Part shown: positions 16,468 through 26,493 of the stretch, piece by piece
Position numbering within the stretch: position 1 is the first letter of the stretch
Layout of the letters: each line of letters opens with the position of its first letter
Assembly: GCF_030815125.1 (NCBI RefSeq)
Contig: NZ_JAUSWH010000004.1
Coordinates: 299,229-363,228 of the forward strand
Length of the DNA: 64,000 bases
Direction of reading: 5' to 3'
DNA from: Allorhizobium paknamense
GTDB taxonomy: Bacteria; Pseudomonadota; Alphaproteobacteria; Rhizobiales; Rhizobiaceae
Translations under genes and position numbers: made by a program
The notes under the pieces: model-generated
What the model was told of the DNA's origin: nothing
The model's database searches: none
What the model saw: only the letters and a program-made list of their open reading frames with translations

Positions 16468-17550
16468 ATGGCACGTATTTCCCTTGATCATCTGCGCCAC
16501 GCCTATGGGCCGAAGGGCCTCGCCAATCCCGTCTATGCGCTGAAGGAAGTGCATCACGATTTCGATGATGGCGGCGCCTATGCCCTGCTCGGCCCCTCCG
16601 GCTGCGGCAAGACCACGCTGCTCAACATCATTTCCGGCCTGTTGCAGCCCTCGGAAGGGCGCATCCTGTTCGGAGAAACGGATGTCACCAACCTGCCGAC
16701 GGAAGCCCGCAACATTGCGCAGGTGTTCCAGTTCCCGGTCGTCTATGACACCATGACCGTTTACGACAATCTCGCCTTTCCGCTCAGAAACCGGCAGGTG
16801 CCAGAAGCCGAGATCGAGAACCGGGTGCGCGGCATCCTGAAAATGATCGATCTGGAAAGCTGGGCCAGACGCAAGGCGCGCGGCCTGACTGCCGACCAGA
16901 AGCAGAAGATTTCGCTCGGCCGCGGCCTGGTGCGCTCGGACGTCAATGCCATCCTGTTCGACGAGCCGCTCACCGTCATCGATCCGCATATGAAATGGGT
17001 GCTGCGCACGCAGTTGAAGCAGCTTCACCGGCAATTCGGCTTCACCATGGTCTATGTCACCCATGACCAGACCGAGGCACTGACCTTCGCCGACAAGGTC
17101 GTGGTGATGTATGATGGCCAGATCGTGCAGATCGGCACGCCTGCCGAGTTGTTCGACCGGCCAAGGCACACCTTCGTCGGCTATTTCATCGGCTCACCGG
17201 GCATGAATGTCATGGCGGCGGGCATTGATGGGGCAGAGGCCATCATTGGCGGTTCGCGCGTGGCGCTGCCCGGCAGGCCGGTCATTCCCGGAGCTGCCAA
17301 GACCGAGCTTGGCATTCGCCCGGAATTCCTGTCGCTTTCGCGTGAAGGCCTGCCCGTCACCATCCGCAAGGTGGAGGATATTGGCCGGCAAAAGATCGTG
17401 CGCGCCGCCTTTGCCGATCAGCCGATTTCGCTGGTGTTGCGCGAGGATCAGGAGATCCCGGCTGACGCGAAACTTCGCTTCGACCCCGCCGCCATCCACA
17501 TCTATGCCGATAGCTGGCGGGTGGATTACGCCATGACCGGGAGGGCCTGA
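16468..17550 (+). CDS. glpT: Glycerol ABC transporter, ATP-binding subunit GlpT
   Basis: 360 residues. Walker A GPSGCGKTT, Walker B AILFDEP and switch histidine VTHDQTEAL are all canonical, but the signature motif is LTADQKQK in place of LSGGQ(Q/R)QR. This is complementary to GlpS. The C-terminal part (from about 240) has the regulatory fold of this subfamily. The ATG follows the glpS stop directly, and glpP begins 3 bases after its own stop, so translation is coupled. Not to be confused with E. coli GlpT, a glycerol-3-phosphate antiporter. Confidence 0.92.
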   Translation: MARISLDHLRHAYGPKGLANPVYALKEVHHDFDDGGAYALLGPSGCGKTTLLNIISGLLQPSEGRILFGETDVTNLPTEARNIAQVFQFPVVYDTMTVYDNLAFPLRNRQVPEAEIENRVRGILKMIDLESWARRKARGLTADQKQKISLGRGLVRSDVNAILFDEPLTVIDPHMKWVLRTQLKQLHRQFGFTMVYVTHDQTEALTFADKVVVMYDGQIVQIGTPAELFDRPRHTFVGYFIGSPGMNVMAAGIDGAEAIIGGSRVALPGRPVIPGAAKTELGIRPEFLSLSREGLPVTIRKVEDIGRQKIVRAAFADQPISLVLREDQEIPADAKLRFDPAAIHIYADSWRVDYAMTGRA

Positions 17551-17552
17551 CC

Positions 17553-18440
17553 ATGGAAAAGACCTGGAACAACAAGGCCTGGTTTCTCGTGCTGCCGGTG
17601 CTGCTGCTGGTGGCCTTTTCCGCCGTCATTCCGCTGATGACGGTGGTGAATTATTCAGTACAGGACACCTTCGGCAACAATGAATTCTTCTGGGCGGGCA
17701 CCGACTGGTTTACCCAGACCCTGCATTCCGACAGATTCTGGGATGCGCTGTGGCGTAACCTCACCTTCTCGATGATCATTCTGGCCATCGAAATTCCGCT
17801 CGGCATCTTTATTGCGCTCAACATGCCGAAAAAGGGCCTTGGCGTGCCGGTCTGCCTCGTTTTAATGGCGCTGCCGCTGCTCATTCCGTGGAACGTGGTG
17901 GGCACCATCTGGCAGGTGTTCGGGCGCGTCGATATCGGCCTGCTTGGCCATACGCTGGCCGCCATGGGCATTGATTATAACTATGTGCAGAACGCCACCC
18001 ATGCCTGGATCACCATCATCGTCATGGATGTCTGGCACTGGACGAGCCTTGTGGTGCTGCTCTGCTATGCCGGTCTCGTCTCCATTCCGGATGCCTATTA
18101 TCAGGCCGCCCGCATCGATGGCGCATCGCGCTTCTCGGTCTTCCGCTATATCCAGCTTCCGAAGATGAAGCGGGTGCTGCTGATTGCCGTGCTGCTGCGC
18201 TTCATGGACAGTTTCATGATCTACACCGAGCCTTTCGTGGTGACGGGCGGCGGTCCGGGCAATGCCACCACCTTCCTCTCCATCGATCTCGTCAAGATGG
18301 CTGTCGGCCAGTTCGACCTTGGACCCGCAGCCGCCATGTCGATCATCTACTTCCTGATCATCCTTTTGCTTTCCTGGGTCTTCTACACGGTGATGACCCA
18401 GAGCGACGCCGCCGATGCCGGTGTGCCGAAGGGAGAATGA
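17553..18440 (+). CDS. glpP: Glycerol ABC transporter permease GlpP
   Basis: 295 residues with six predicted membrane segments. The cytoplasmic coupling loop YYQAARIDGASRFSVFRYI (EAA-type, near residue 190) contacts the ATPases. The N-terminal half has the typical FSAVIPLMTVVNYSVQDTF layout of MalF-like permeases. It sits between glpT and glpQ with gaps of 2 and 3 bases. Confidence 0.92.
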   Translation: MEKTWNNKAWFLVLPVLLLVAFSAVIPLMTVVNYSVQDTFGNNEFFWAGTDWFTQTLHSDRFWDALWRNLTFSMIILAIEIPLGIFIALNMPKKGLGVPVCLVLMALPLLIPWNVVGTIWQVFGRVDIGLLGHTLAAMGIDYNYVQNATHAWITIIVMDVWHWTSLVVLLCYAGLVSIPDAYYQAARIDGASRFSVFRYIQLPKMKRVLLIAVLLRFMDSFMIYTEPFVVTGGGPGNATTFLSIDLVKMAVGQFDLGPAAAMSIIYFLIILLLSWVFYTVMTQSDAADAGVPKGE

Positions 18441-18443
18441 GCC

Positions 18444-19256
18444 ATGAATGACACCCGTTCGCTTCGCTCCGGCCTGATCCTGACGCTCTATATCGTCTTC
18501 CTGCTCCTGCCAATCTACTGGCTCGTCAACATGAGCTTCAAGGAAAACAGCGAGATCCTCGGGGCCTTTTCGCTCTGGCCGACCCAGCCGACCCTGCGCA
18601 ATTACGGCGTGATCTTTTCCGATCCCTCCTGGTATGGCGGCTATATCAACTCCATCACCTATGTGGCGATGAACACGGTGATTTCCGTGGCTGTGGCACT
18701 GCCTGCGGCCTATGCCTTCTCGCGCTACCGCTTTTTAGGCGATAGCCACCTGTTCTTCTGGCTTCTGACCAACCGCATGGCCCCGCCCGCCGTCTTCGCC
18801 CTGCCCTTCTTCCAGCTCTATTCGGCTTTCGGGCTGATCGATACCCATATCGCGGTGGCCATTGCCCACTGCCTGTTCAACGTGCCGCTGGCGGTGTGGA
18901 TTCTCGAAGGCTTCATGTCGGGCGTGCCGAAGGAAATCGATGAGACGGCCTATATCGACGGCTACTCCTTCCCGAAATTCTTCGTGAAGATCTTCATGCC
19001 GCTGATTGCCTCCGGCATCGGGGTCGCCGCCTTCTTCTGCTTCATGTTTTCCTGGGTGGAACTGCTGATTGCCCGCACGCTCACCACCACGGATGCAAAG
19101 CCCATTGCCGCCACCATGACGCGCACGGTCTCGGCTTCCGGCATGGATTGGGGTGTGCTGGCGGCAGCAGGCGTGCTGACCATCATTCCCGGCGCGCTCG
19201 TCATCTATTTCGTCCGCAATTACATCGCCAAAGGCTTTGCGCTCGGTCGGGTTTGA
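18444..19256 (+). CDS. glpQ: Glycerol ABC transporter permease GlpQ
   Basis: 270 residues, six predicted membrane segments, MalG-like. The coupling loop EIDETAYIDGYSFPKFFVKI lies near residue 160. It pairs with GlpP in the membrane. In rhizobia this gene name means the permease, not the glycerophosphodiester phosphodiesterase of enterics. Three bases separate it from glpP and 14 from glpU. Confidence 0.92.
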   Translation: MNDTRSLRSGLILTLYIVFLLLPIYWLVNMSFKENSEILGAFSLWPTQPTLRNYGVIFSDPSWYGGYINSITYVAMNTVISVAVALPAAYAFSRYRFLGDSHLFFWLLTNRMAPPAVFALPFFQLYSAFGLIDTHIAVAIAHCLFNVPLAVWILEGFMSGVPKEIDETAYIDGYSFPKFFVKIFMPLIASGIGVAAFFCFMFSWVELLIARTLTTTDAKPIAATMTRTVSASGMDWGVLAAAGVLTIIPGALVIYFVRNYIAKGFALGRV

Positions 19257-19270
19257 GAGGAGATCGCATC

Positions 19271-19552
19271 ATGGATTTCTCATGGATGGCATGGACACTG
19301 CCGACGGCGCTGTTCTTCATCGGCATTGCCGTGCTGATCGCCCTGATGGGGCTCTGGGAATTCTTCTCCCCCGGCGGACATCCGCGTATTGGCTTGCTGC
19401 GCTTTCAGACGACGCGCGGCGACCGCCTGTTCATCTCGCTTCTGGGGGCGGCCTTCATTCATCTCGGCTGGCTCGGTCTGGCCGGTCCCAATCTCTGGTG
19501 GGCGCTCGCGCTCTCAGCAGTCTATGCCGTGGGGGTTTTTCGCTTCGTGTGA
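19271..19552 (+). CDS. glpU: Small membrane protein GlpU (DUF2160)
   Basis: 93 residues from ATG 19271, which has an AGGAG site. It has two or three membrane segments (TALFFIGIAVLIALMGLWEF; LLGAAFIHLGWLGLAG; WWALALSAVYAVGV) and the soluble link SPGGHPRIGLLRFQTTRGDR. The family is found only inside rhizobial glycerol operons between glpQ and glpV and its role is unknown; an accessory subunit of the transporter is likely. Its stop codon directly abuts repeat R2. Confidence 0.88.
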   Translation: MDFSWMAWTLPTALFFIGIAVLIALMGLWEFFSPGGHPRIGLLRFQTTRGDRLFISLLGAAFIHLGWLGLAGPNLWWALALSAVYAVGVFRFV

Positions 19553-19678
19553 TACGAAGAGGCATTGAAGATGACTCTTCGTATTCCCTTTTCGAATATC
19601 TCAAGCCATTGACGCATTTGAGATATTCGAAATCTCTTCAAGGCGAGGATGCGTCAGCATCTTCGAGCCTTGGTATAA
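19553..19678 (+). repeat. R2 repeat, copy 2, between glpU and glpV
   Basis: Same three-hairpin structure as 11801-11928, beginning at the first base after the glpU stop and ending 56 bases before glpV. Placed like the REP element between malE and malF, it could stabilise or separate the mRNA for the binding protein. Confidence 0.88.
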
Positions 19679-19733
19679 GGGGGAACGTGCATTCACGGCA
19701 CATCATCATGCAATCGCTAATCGGGAGGATATT

Positions 19734-21461
19734 ATGCGACGGCAGTTTCTATTTTCGACAACGGCGGCCCTGCTTCTGGCCGCAGCCGGTGTGGCGCATG
19801 CCGGCATGGACGAGGCCAAACAATTCCTAGACAAGGAAATCGGGCCGCTGTCCACCCTGAGCCGTGCGGACCAGGAAAAGGAAATGCAGTGGTTCGTGGA
19901 TGCCGCCAAGCCCTTCAAGGGCATGGAGATCAAGGTGGTTTCCGAGACGCTCACCACCCATGAATATGAATCCAAGGTGCTGGCGCCTGCCTTTACCGCC
20001 ATCACCGGCATCAAGATCACCCACGACCTGATTGGCGAGGGTGACGTCATTGAAAAGCTCCAGACGCAGATGCAGTCCAAGGAGAATATCTATGACGCCT
20101 ATGTCAACGATTCCGACCTGATCGGCACCCATTGGCGCTACCAGCAGGCCCGCAACCTCACCGACTGGATGTCGGGCGAAGGCAAGGATGCCACAAACCC
20201 GGGCCTCGATGTCGACGACTTCATTGGCAAGTCCTTCACCACCGCGCCGGATGGCAAGCTGTACCAGTTGCCCGACCAGCAGTTCGCCAACCTTTACTGG
20301 TTCCGCTACGACTGGTTCAACGATCCGAAAAACAAGGCCGACTTCAAGGCCAAGTATGGCTACGAGCTGGGCGTTCCGGTCAACTGGTCGGCCTATGAGG
20401 ACATTGCCGAATTCTTCACCGGCCGCGATGTCGATGGCAAGAAGGTCTATGGCCATATGGATTATGGCAAGAAGGACCCCTCGCTCGGCTGGCGCTTCAC
20501 CGATGCCTGGCTCTCCATGGCCGGTAACGGCGACAAGGGCATTCCAAACGGCCTGCCGGTCGATGAATGGGGCATCAAGGTCGATGAAAAGTCGCGGCCC
20601 GTCGGCTCCTGCGTGGCCCGTGGCGGTGACACCAATGGTCCGGCTGCGGTTTACTCCATCGAGAAATATCTCGTCTGGCTGAAAAAATACGCCCCGCCGG
20701 AAGCCCAGGGCATGACCTTCTCCGAATCCGGCCCGGTTCCGGCACAAGGTCACGTCGCCCAGCAGATCTTCTGGTACACCGCCTTTACCGCCGATATGGT
20801 CAAGGACGGTCTGCCGGTGGTGAATGCGGACGGCACGCCGAAGTGGCGCATGGCCCCCAGCCCGCACGGCGTTTACTGGAAGGACGGCATGAAGCTCGGC
20901 TATCAGGATGCCGGTTCCTGGACGCTCCTGAAGTCCACGCCGGTCGACCGCGCCAAGGCTGCATGGCTCTATGCGCAGTTCGTCACCTCCAAGACTGTGG
21001 ACGTGAAGAAGAGCCATGTCGGCCTGACCTTCATCCGCCAGTCCACCATCAACGACAAGAGCTTCACCGAACGTGCACCGAAGCTTGGCGGTCTCGTCGA
21101 GTTCTACCGCTCCCCCGCCCGCCTGCAATGGTCGCCGACCGGCACCAACGTACCGGATTATCCGAAGCTCGCCCAGTTGTGGTGGCAGGCCATCGGTGAC
21201 GCCGCCTCCGGTGCGAAGACCGCTCAGGCCGCGATGGATTCGCTCTGCTCCGAACAGGAAAAGGTGCTGGCCCGTCTCGAACGCGCCAAGGTGCAGGGCG
21301 ATATTGGTCCGAAACTCGCCGAAGAGCATGACATCAACTACTGGAATGCGGATGCCGTGAAGAAGGGCAACCTCGCACCGCAGCTGAAGATTGCCAACGA
21401 AAAGGAAAAGCCGGTCACCGTCAATTACGACGACCTGGTCAAGAGCTGGCAGAAGAAGTAA
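19734..21461 (+). CDS. glpV: Glycerol ABC transporter, periplasmic binding protein GlpV
   Basis: 575 residues with a signal peptide (RRQFLFSTTAALLLAAAG, cut after AHA near residue 23). The mature part is a large cluster-B type solute-binding protein with EYESKVLAPAFTAITG and QFANLYWFRYDWF. Length and order match GlpV of Rhizobium leguminosarum. GGGAGG lies 5 bases before the ATG. The binding protein comes last and is separated by R2 from the membrane genes, so its level may be set independently. Confidence 0.92.
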   Translation: MRRQFLFSTTAALLLAAAGVAHAGMDEAKQFLDKEIGPLSTLSRADQEKEMQWFVDAAKPFKGMEIKVVSETLTTHEYESKVLAPAFTAITGIKITHDLIGEGDVIEKLQTQMQSKENIYDAYVNDSDLIGTHWRYQQARNLTDWMSGEGKDATNPGLDVDDFIGKSFTTAPDGKLYQLPDQQFANLYWFRYDWFNDPKNKADFKAKYGYELGVPVNWSAYEDIAEFFTGRDVDGKKVYGHMDYGKKDPSLGWRFTDAWLSMAGNGDKGIPNGLPVDEWGIKVDEKSRPVGSCVARGGDTNGPAAVYSIEKYLVWLKKYAPPEAQGMTFSESGPVPAQGHVAQQIFWYTAFTADMVKDGLPVVNADGTPKWRMAPSPHGVYWKDGMKLGYQDAGSWTLLKSTPVDRAKAAWLYAQFVTSKTVDVKKSHVGLTFIRQSTINDKSFTERAPKLGGLVEFYRSPARLQWSPTGTNVPDYPKLAQLWWQAIGDAASGAKTAQAAMDSLCSEQEKVLARLERAKVQGDIGPKLAEEHDINYWNADAVKKGNLAPQLKIANEKEKPVTVNYDDLVKSWQKK

Positions 21462-21474
21462 GCCGGATCATAGA

Positions 21475-21518
21475 GCATCTCCAGGAAAAGTGCGTAGCGG
21501 TTTTCCGTCCGGAAATGC
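21475..21518 (-). repeat. R1 repeat (reverse) after glpV
   Basis: GCATCTCC and GGAAATGC flank a GGAAAA/TTTTCC stem. It starts 13 bases past the glpV stop. Confidence 0.75.
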
Positions 21519-21533
21519 GTAAAACAAAAATTT

Positions 21534-21572
21534 AGAGCGTTTCAATGTTTCCGTGAAACAATGAAACGCTCT
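21534..21572 (+). repeat. R6 repeat, copy 1
   Basis: AGAGCGTTTCA pairs with TGAAACGCTCT, with a GTTTCCGTGAAAC inner palindrome. Other copies are at 52830-52868 and 53670-53708. Confidence 0.85.
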
Positions 21573-21580
21573 AAAACGAG

Positions 21581-21614
21581 AAACGCCCGGATCATCTCCG
21601 GGCGTTTTGTTTCT
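21581..21614 (+). terminator. Rho-independent terminator of the glycerol operon
   Basis: AAACGCCCGG (21581-21590) pairs with CCGGGCGTTT (21598-21607), followed by TTGTTTCT. It lies 120 bases past glpV, after R1 and R6. Confidence 0.85.
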
Positions 21615-21820
21615 GCACATCCGAACGGAAAACCGGTTCCCACTTTTCCTGGATGTGCTTTTCCCTACGCACATCCGGACGGAAAACCGGTTCCCACTTT
21701 TCCTGGATGTGATTCTCTTTACGCACATCCGGACGGAAAACCGGTTCCCACTTTTCCTGGATGTGCTTTTCCCTACGCACATCCGGACGGAAAACCGGTT
21801 CCCACTTTTCCTGGATGTGC
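21615..21820 (+). repeat. Tandem array of four R1 hairpins, period 54 bp
   Basis: Units start at 21615, 21669, 21723 and 21777. Each holds GCACATCC...GGATGTGC (outer stem) and GGAAAA...TTTTCC (inner stem) around CCGGTTCCCAC, then a 10-base linker. The first unit has one G-to-A change. The last unit ends at the base before the luxR stop codon (minus strand). All units are nearly identical, so this is a recent amplification and not a spacer array. Confidence 0.92.
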
Positions 21821-22552
21821 TTATGTTCGCGCTATCATGTTATACCGCATAGCTTTTGCCACCGCCTGGGCGATGGTCGTGCAGCCGAGTTTCTGGCGGG
21901 CGGATTTCATGTAGCTGCGGGCCGTATGCGGCGTGATCTGCAGGATTTCGGCGATATCCCGGTGATCCTTGCCCTGCGCCACCCAGTAAAGGCATTGGCG
22001 TTCCCGCGTGGTCACGACCCGGGCGGGATCGTTTTCGCCATAGGCTTCACGCATCGCCTTGTCGTGAAGCACGTCGGCCAGGGTTTTCCAGATCGCGGCG
22101 GTCTTTTTCAGATATTCTCGCAAATCCTCTTCCGGCATGCGGGCAACGATCGACACCATGCCGCGCCGCCCGACACTGTCCGACAAGGGAATCGAATAGC
22201 CCGCGCCACTCACGCCATAAAGACTGGCTTCCTCGACGATTTCCACGAATTCGGGCGTCAGTTGCAACTCGCTCCAGAAGAAGGGGGCATCCGTGGTCAT
22301 GCCCTGCCGCACCACCTCATCGACGCGCACATAATTGCGCACGAGATAAAGCCCGAGCCACTCCGCCGGATAGGTGCTGCGCACGAAGGGCGCGTCCGCC
22401 GCTTCGGAAAAGGCGAAGGCCATGTGATAAGTGATATGATCGACCGGAAAATAAATCTTCAAAAGGGCAAGGGCTGCGCCAACATCCGGCGCAGCGGCAA
22501 CGGCTTTCACCATGTCGCGAACCTCCGGCCGAGGCATCACATCCAGCATCAT
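21821..22552 (-). CDS. LuxR-family regulator with autoinducer-binding domain (LuxR solo)
   Basis: 243 residues from ATG 22552 (AGGAG 7 bases upstream). The N-terminal domain keeps the residues that TraR-type receptors use: W and Y in EWLGLYLV, D in YVRVDEVV, W in FFWSE and a G in GVSGAGYS; the P after the D is replaced by E. The C-terminal helix-turn-helix has RERQCLYWVAQGKDHRDIAEIL and ITPHTARSYMKSARQKLG. No luxI-type synthase is in the window, so it is a solo here that may sense self-made, foreign or plant signals. It converges on the glycerol operon through the hairpin array. Confidence 0.88.
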   Translation of the reverse strand: MMLDVMPRPEVRDMVKAVAAAPDVGAALALLKIYFPVDHITYHMAFAFSEAADAPFVRSTYPAEWLGLYLVRNYVRVDEVVRQGMTTDAPFFWSELQLTPEFVEIVEEASLYGVSGAGYSIPLSDSVGRRGMVSIVARMPEEDLREYLKKTAAIWKTLADVLHDKAMREAYGENDPARVVTTRERQCLYWVAQGKDHRDIAEILQITPHTARSYMKSARQKLGCTTIAQAVAKAMRYNMIART

Positions 22553-22852
22553 GAAACCACTCCTGCCTTGATGCGGTTCAAATCCGCATCCTAACTCTAA
22601 AGTCGGTATTCTGCCTCGTTTTGTAAAGATTGCACATCCTGCACAAACTGACAAAAAGCATGCAATTTTCGAACAGAAATTTGGAGCCACCCGAAGAGGG
22701 CGAGTATTTTACTATTTACGAAATAAAAAATACGTCCCCGGCTTCCTCCAAGCCTATGCCTTTACGTGTGCCACGACAAATTTTCGCGCGCAAGCAGCCA
22801 AGGCGAGCCTCGGCCCGAAAAAGCCGAATCGGTCGATGCTCTACCAAGATAG

Positions 22853-22888
22853 AAAAAGAGCGCCTCACAGAGCATGTGAAGCGCTCTT
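22853..22888 (-). terminator. Second terminator downstream of katG
   Basis: AGAGCGCcTCAC (22857-22868) pairs with GTGAaGCGCTCT (22776+100 to 22887), and the minus strand continues with TTTTTCT. It lies about 90 bases beyond the first terminator in the same direction, so it is either a backup or the end of a short transcript of its own. Confidence 0.6.
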
Positions 22889-22943
22889 CTCGAACCAACA
22901 TCGAAAGGTCATCCGATCCCGAACCGCCGCAGGGCTTACACGC

Positions 22944-22975
22944 AAAAACCTTTCTCCGGGAAACCCGGAGAAAGG
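22944..22975 (-). terminator. Rho-independent terminator of katG
   Basis: A perfect 12-base stem, CCTTTCTCCGGG (22949-22960) with CCCGGAGAAAGG (22964-22975), and a run of T on the minus strand (22948-22944). Confidence 0.88.
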
Positions 22976-23021
22976 CTCTTTTCGGCAGGCTCCCGCTGTA
23001 GGGTGGGAACGGAAGCCAGCG

Positions 23022-25291
<2,270 letters not shown>

Positions 25292-25481
25292 CAAGCCTCG
25301 AAAACACTGGGCCGCCCTTTCGGCTCCGGTGTCAATCTTGCCATTGGCAAGAAACTCTCGGAGAATGACCGCATCGTGACAGGCGGCATCTTCCTCAAGA
25401 TCTTCTTCCCTGCACCTTGGGTAACAAAGCGCCATCATAAATTCCAATTGTATCTTCTAAAGGCTGCGATATGCTCAGCTT

Positions 25482-26393
25482 ATGATAAGCCTGTCGATGA
25501 AACATCTGCGCTATTTCGAGGCCCTGGCCCGCATTCGCCATTTCGGGCGGGCGGCAGAGGCCTGCGCCATTTCGCAGCCAGCCCTTTCCCTGCAGATCCG
25601 GGAACTGGAAGACCTGATCGGCGCACCGCTGGTGGAGCGCGGCGGCCGGCAGATCCGGCTGACGGCGCTTGGGGAGGAATTTGCGGCCCGTGTGGTGACC
25701 ATTCTTCAGGCGGTGGATGATTTGCAGGACCTGGGCCGCGCAGCACTCGGCCCGCTCAATGGGCGGCTGCGCATCGGCATCATTCCTACCATCGCCCCCT
25801 ATCTGTTGCCCGAGATCATGACATCGCTCACGCGGCACTATCCCGGCCTCGATCCATGGCCGCGGGAGGCGATCACGCAAAGCCTGCTGGAAGACCTGAT
25901 GGAGGGAAAGCTTGATCTCGCCATCGTCGCCTTGCCGGTTTCTGAGCCTTCGCTCCAGGAAGTGCCGCTGTTTCAGGAGGAATTCGTGCTGGTGAGAGCG
26001 CGGGAGGACGCGGAAAAGCCTGTCCCCAGTGCCGACCGGCTGCTTGAGATGCGTCTGCTGCTGCTGGAGGAGGGCCATTGCTTCCGCGATCAGGCCCTGT
26101 CCTTCTGCTCGATTTCCGGCCTGCAGCCGCGCGATCTGATGGAAGGCAGTTCACTGTCGACGCTGGTGCAGATGGTCGGCGCCGGTATCGGCATCACCCT
26201 CATTCCGCAAATGGCCGTGCCGGTAGAAACCCGCTCCTCTTCCGTCTGCGTGTCACGGCTGCCGCATCCCCGCCCGTCCCGCACGATCGGCATGGTCTGG
26301 CGCAAGAGCAATCCGCTGGCCGCACAATTTGCGCAAATCGCTGAGATCGTTCGCACCGTAGGCGAAAAGGCAAGCCGCTGCGACGCGTCCTAA
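25482..26393 (+). CDS. oxyR: LysR-family peroxide sensor OxyR
   Basis: 303 residues. The helix-turn-helix is at residues 8-65 (FGRAAEACAISQPALSLQIRELE in the family pattern). The redox pair is C200 and C209 in GHCFRDQALSFC, the same spacing as C199/C208 of E. coli OxyR. Peroxide forms the disulfide and turns on katG. The start may be ATG 25482 or ATG 25497; neither has a good ribosome site. Its TAA stop overlaps the foot of a hairpin at 26392-26431. Confidence 0.93.
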   Translation: MISLSMKHLRYFEALARIRHFGRAAEACAISQPALSLQIRELEDLIGAPLVERGGRQIRLTALGEEFAARVVTILQAVDDLQDLGRAALGPLNGRLRIGIIPTIAPYLLPEIMTSLTRHYPGLDPWPREAITQSLLEDLMEGKLDLAIVALPVSEPSLQEVPLFQEEFVLVRAREDAEKPVPSADRLLEMRLLLLEEGHCFRDQALSFCSISGLQPRDLMEGSSLSTLVQMVGAGIGITLIPQMAVPVETRSSSVCVSRLPHPRPSRTIGMVWRKSNPLAAQFAQIAEIVRTVGEKASRCDAS

Positions 26394-26431
26394 AGCGCGT
26401 TGCGGCTTATCGGCCTCATGCAACGCGCTTT
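26392..26431 (+). terminator. Hairpin overlapping the oxyR stop codon
   Basis: AAAGCGCGTTG (26392-26402) pairs perfectly with CAACGCGCTTT (26421-26431). It lies between convergent oxyR and the phosphomannomutase gene. The loop is 18 bases and the T-run is poor, so it may be an end-protecting hairpin and not a simple terminator. Confidence 0.55.
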
Positions 26432-26444
26432 ACGTTCTTGTTTT

Positions 26445-26493
26445 AACACATGTCGTTATCGCAAAACCGCGGCACACTTTTGCGCGGCATGTT
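26445..26493 (+). repeat. R1 repeat variant with a GCAAAA/TTTTGC inner stem
   Basis: AACACATG and CATGTTTT outer arms; inner arms GCAAAA and TTTTGC around CCGCGGCACAC. Both inner arms differ from the common GGAAAA/TTTTCC by matched changes. It ends against the stop codon of the phosphomannomutase gene. Confidence 0.75.

Larger units (their letters stand above)
22553..23021. other. Intergenic region between luxR and katG
   Basis: 469 bases, AT-richer than the surroundings. The left part holds the promoter region of luxR (minus strand). The right part holds two minus-strand terminators (22944-22975 and 22853-22888). I see no credible gene. Confidence 0.6.

Noticed and set aside
21615..21820. 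CRISPR array
   Set aside because: Period 54 with four units, but the whole unit is repeated, including the 10-base linkers; there are no unique spacers and no cas genes.
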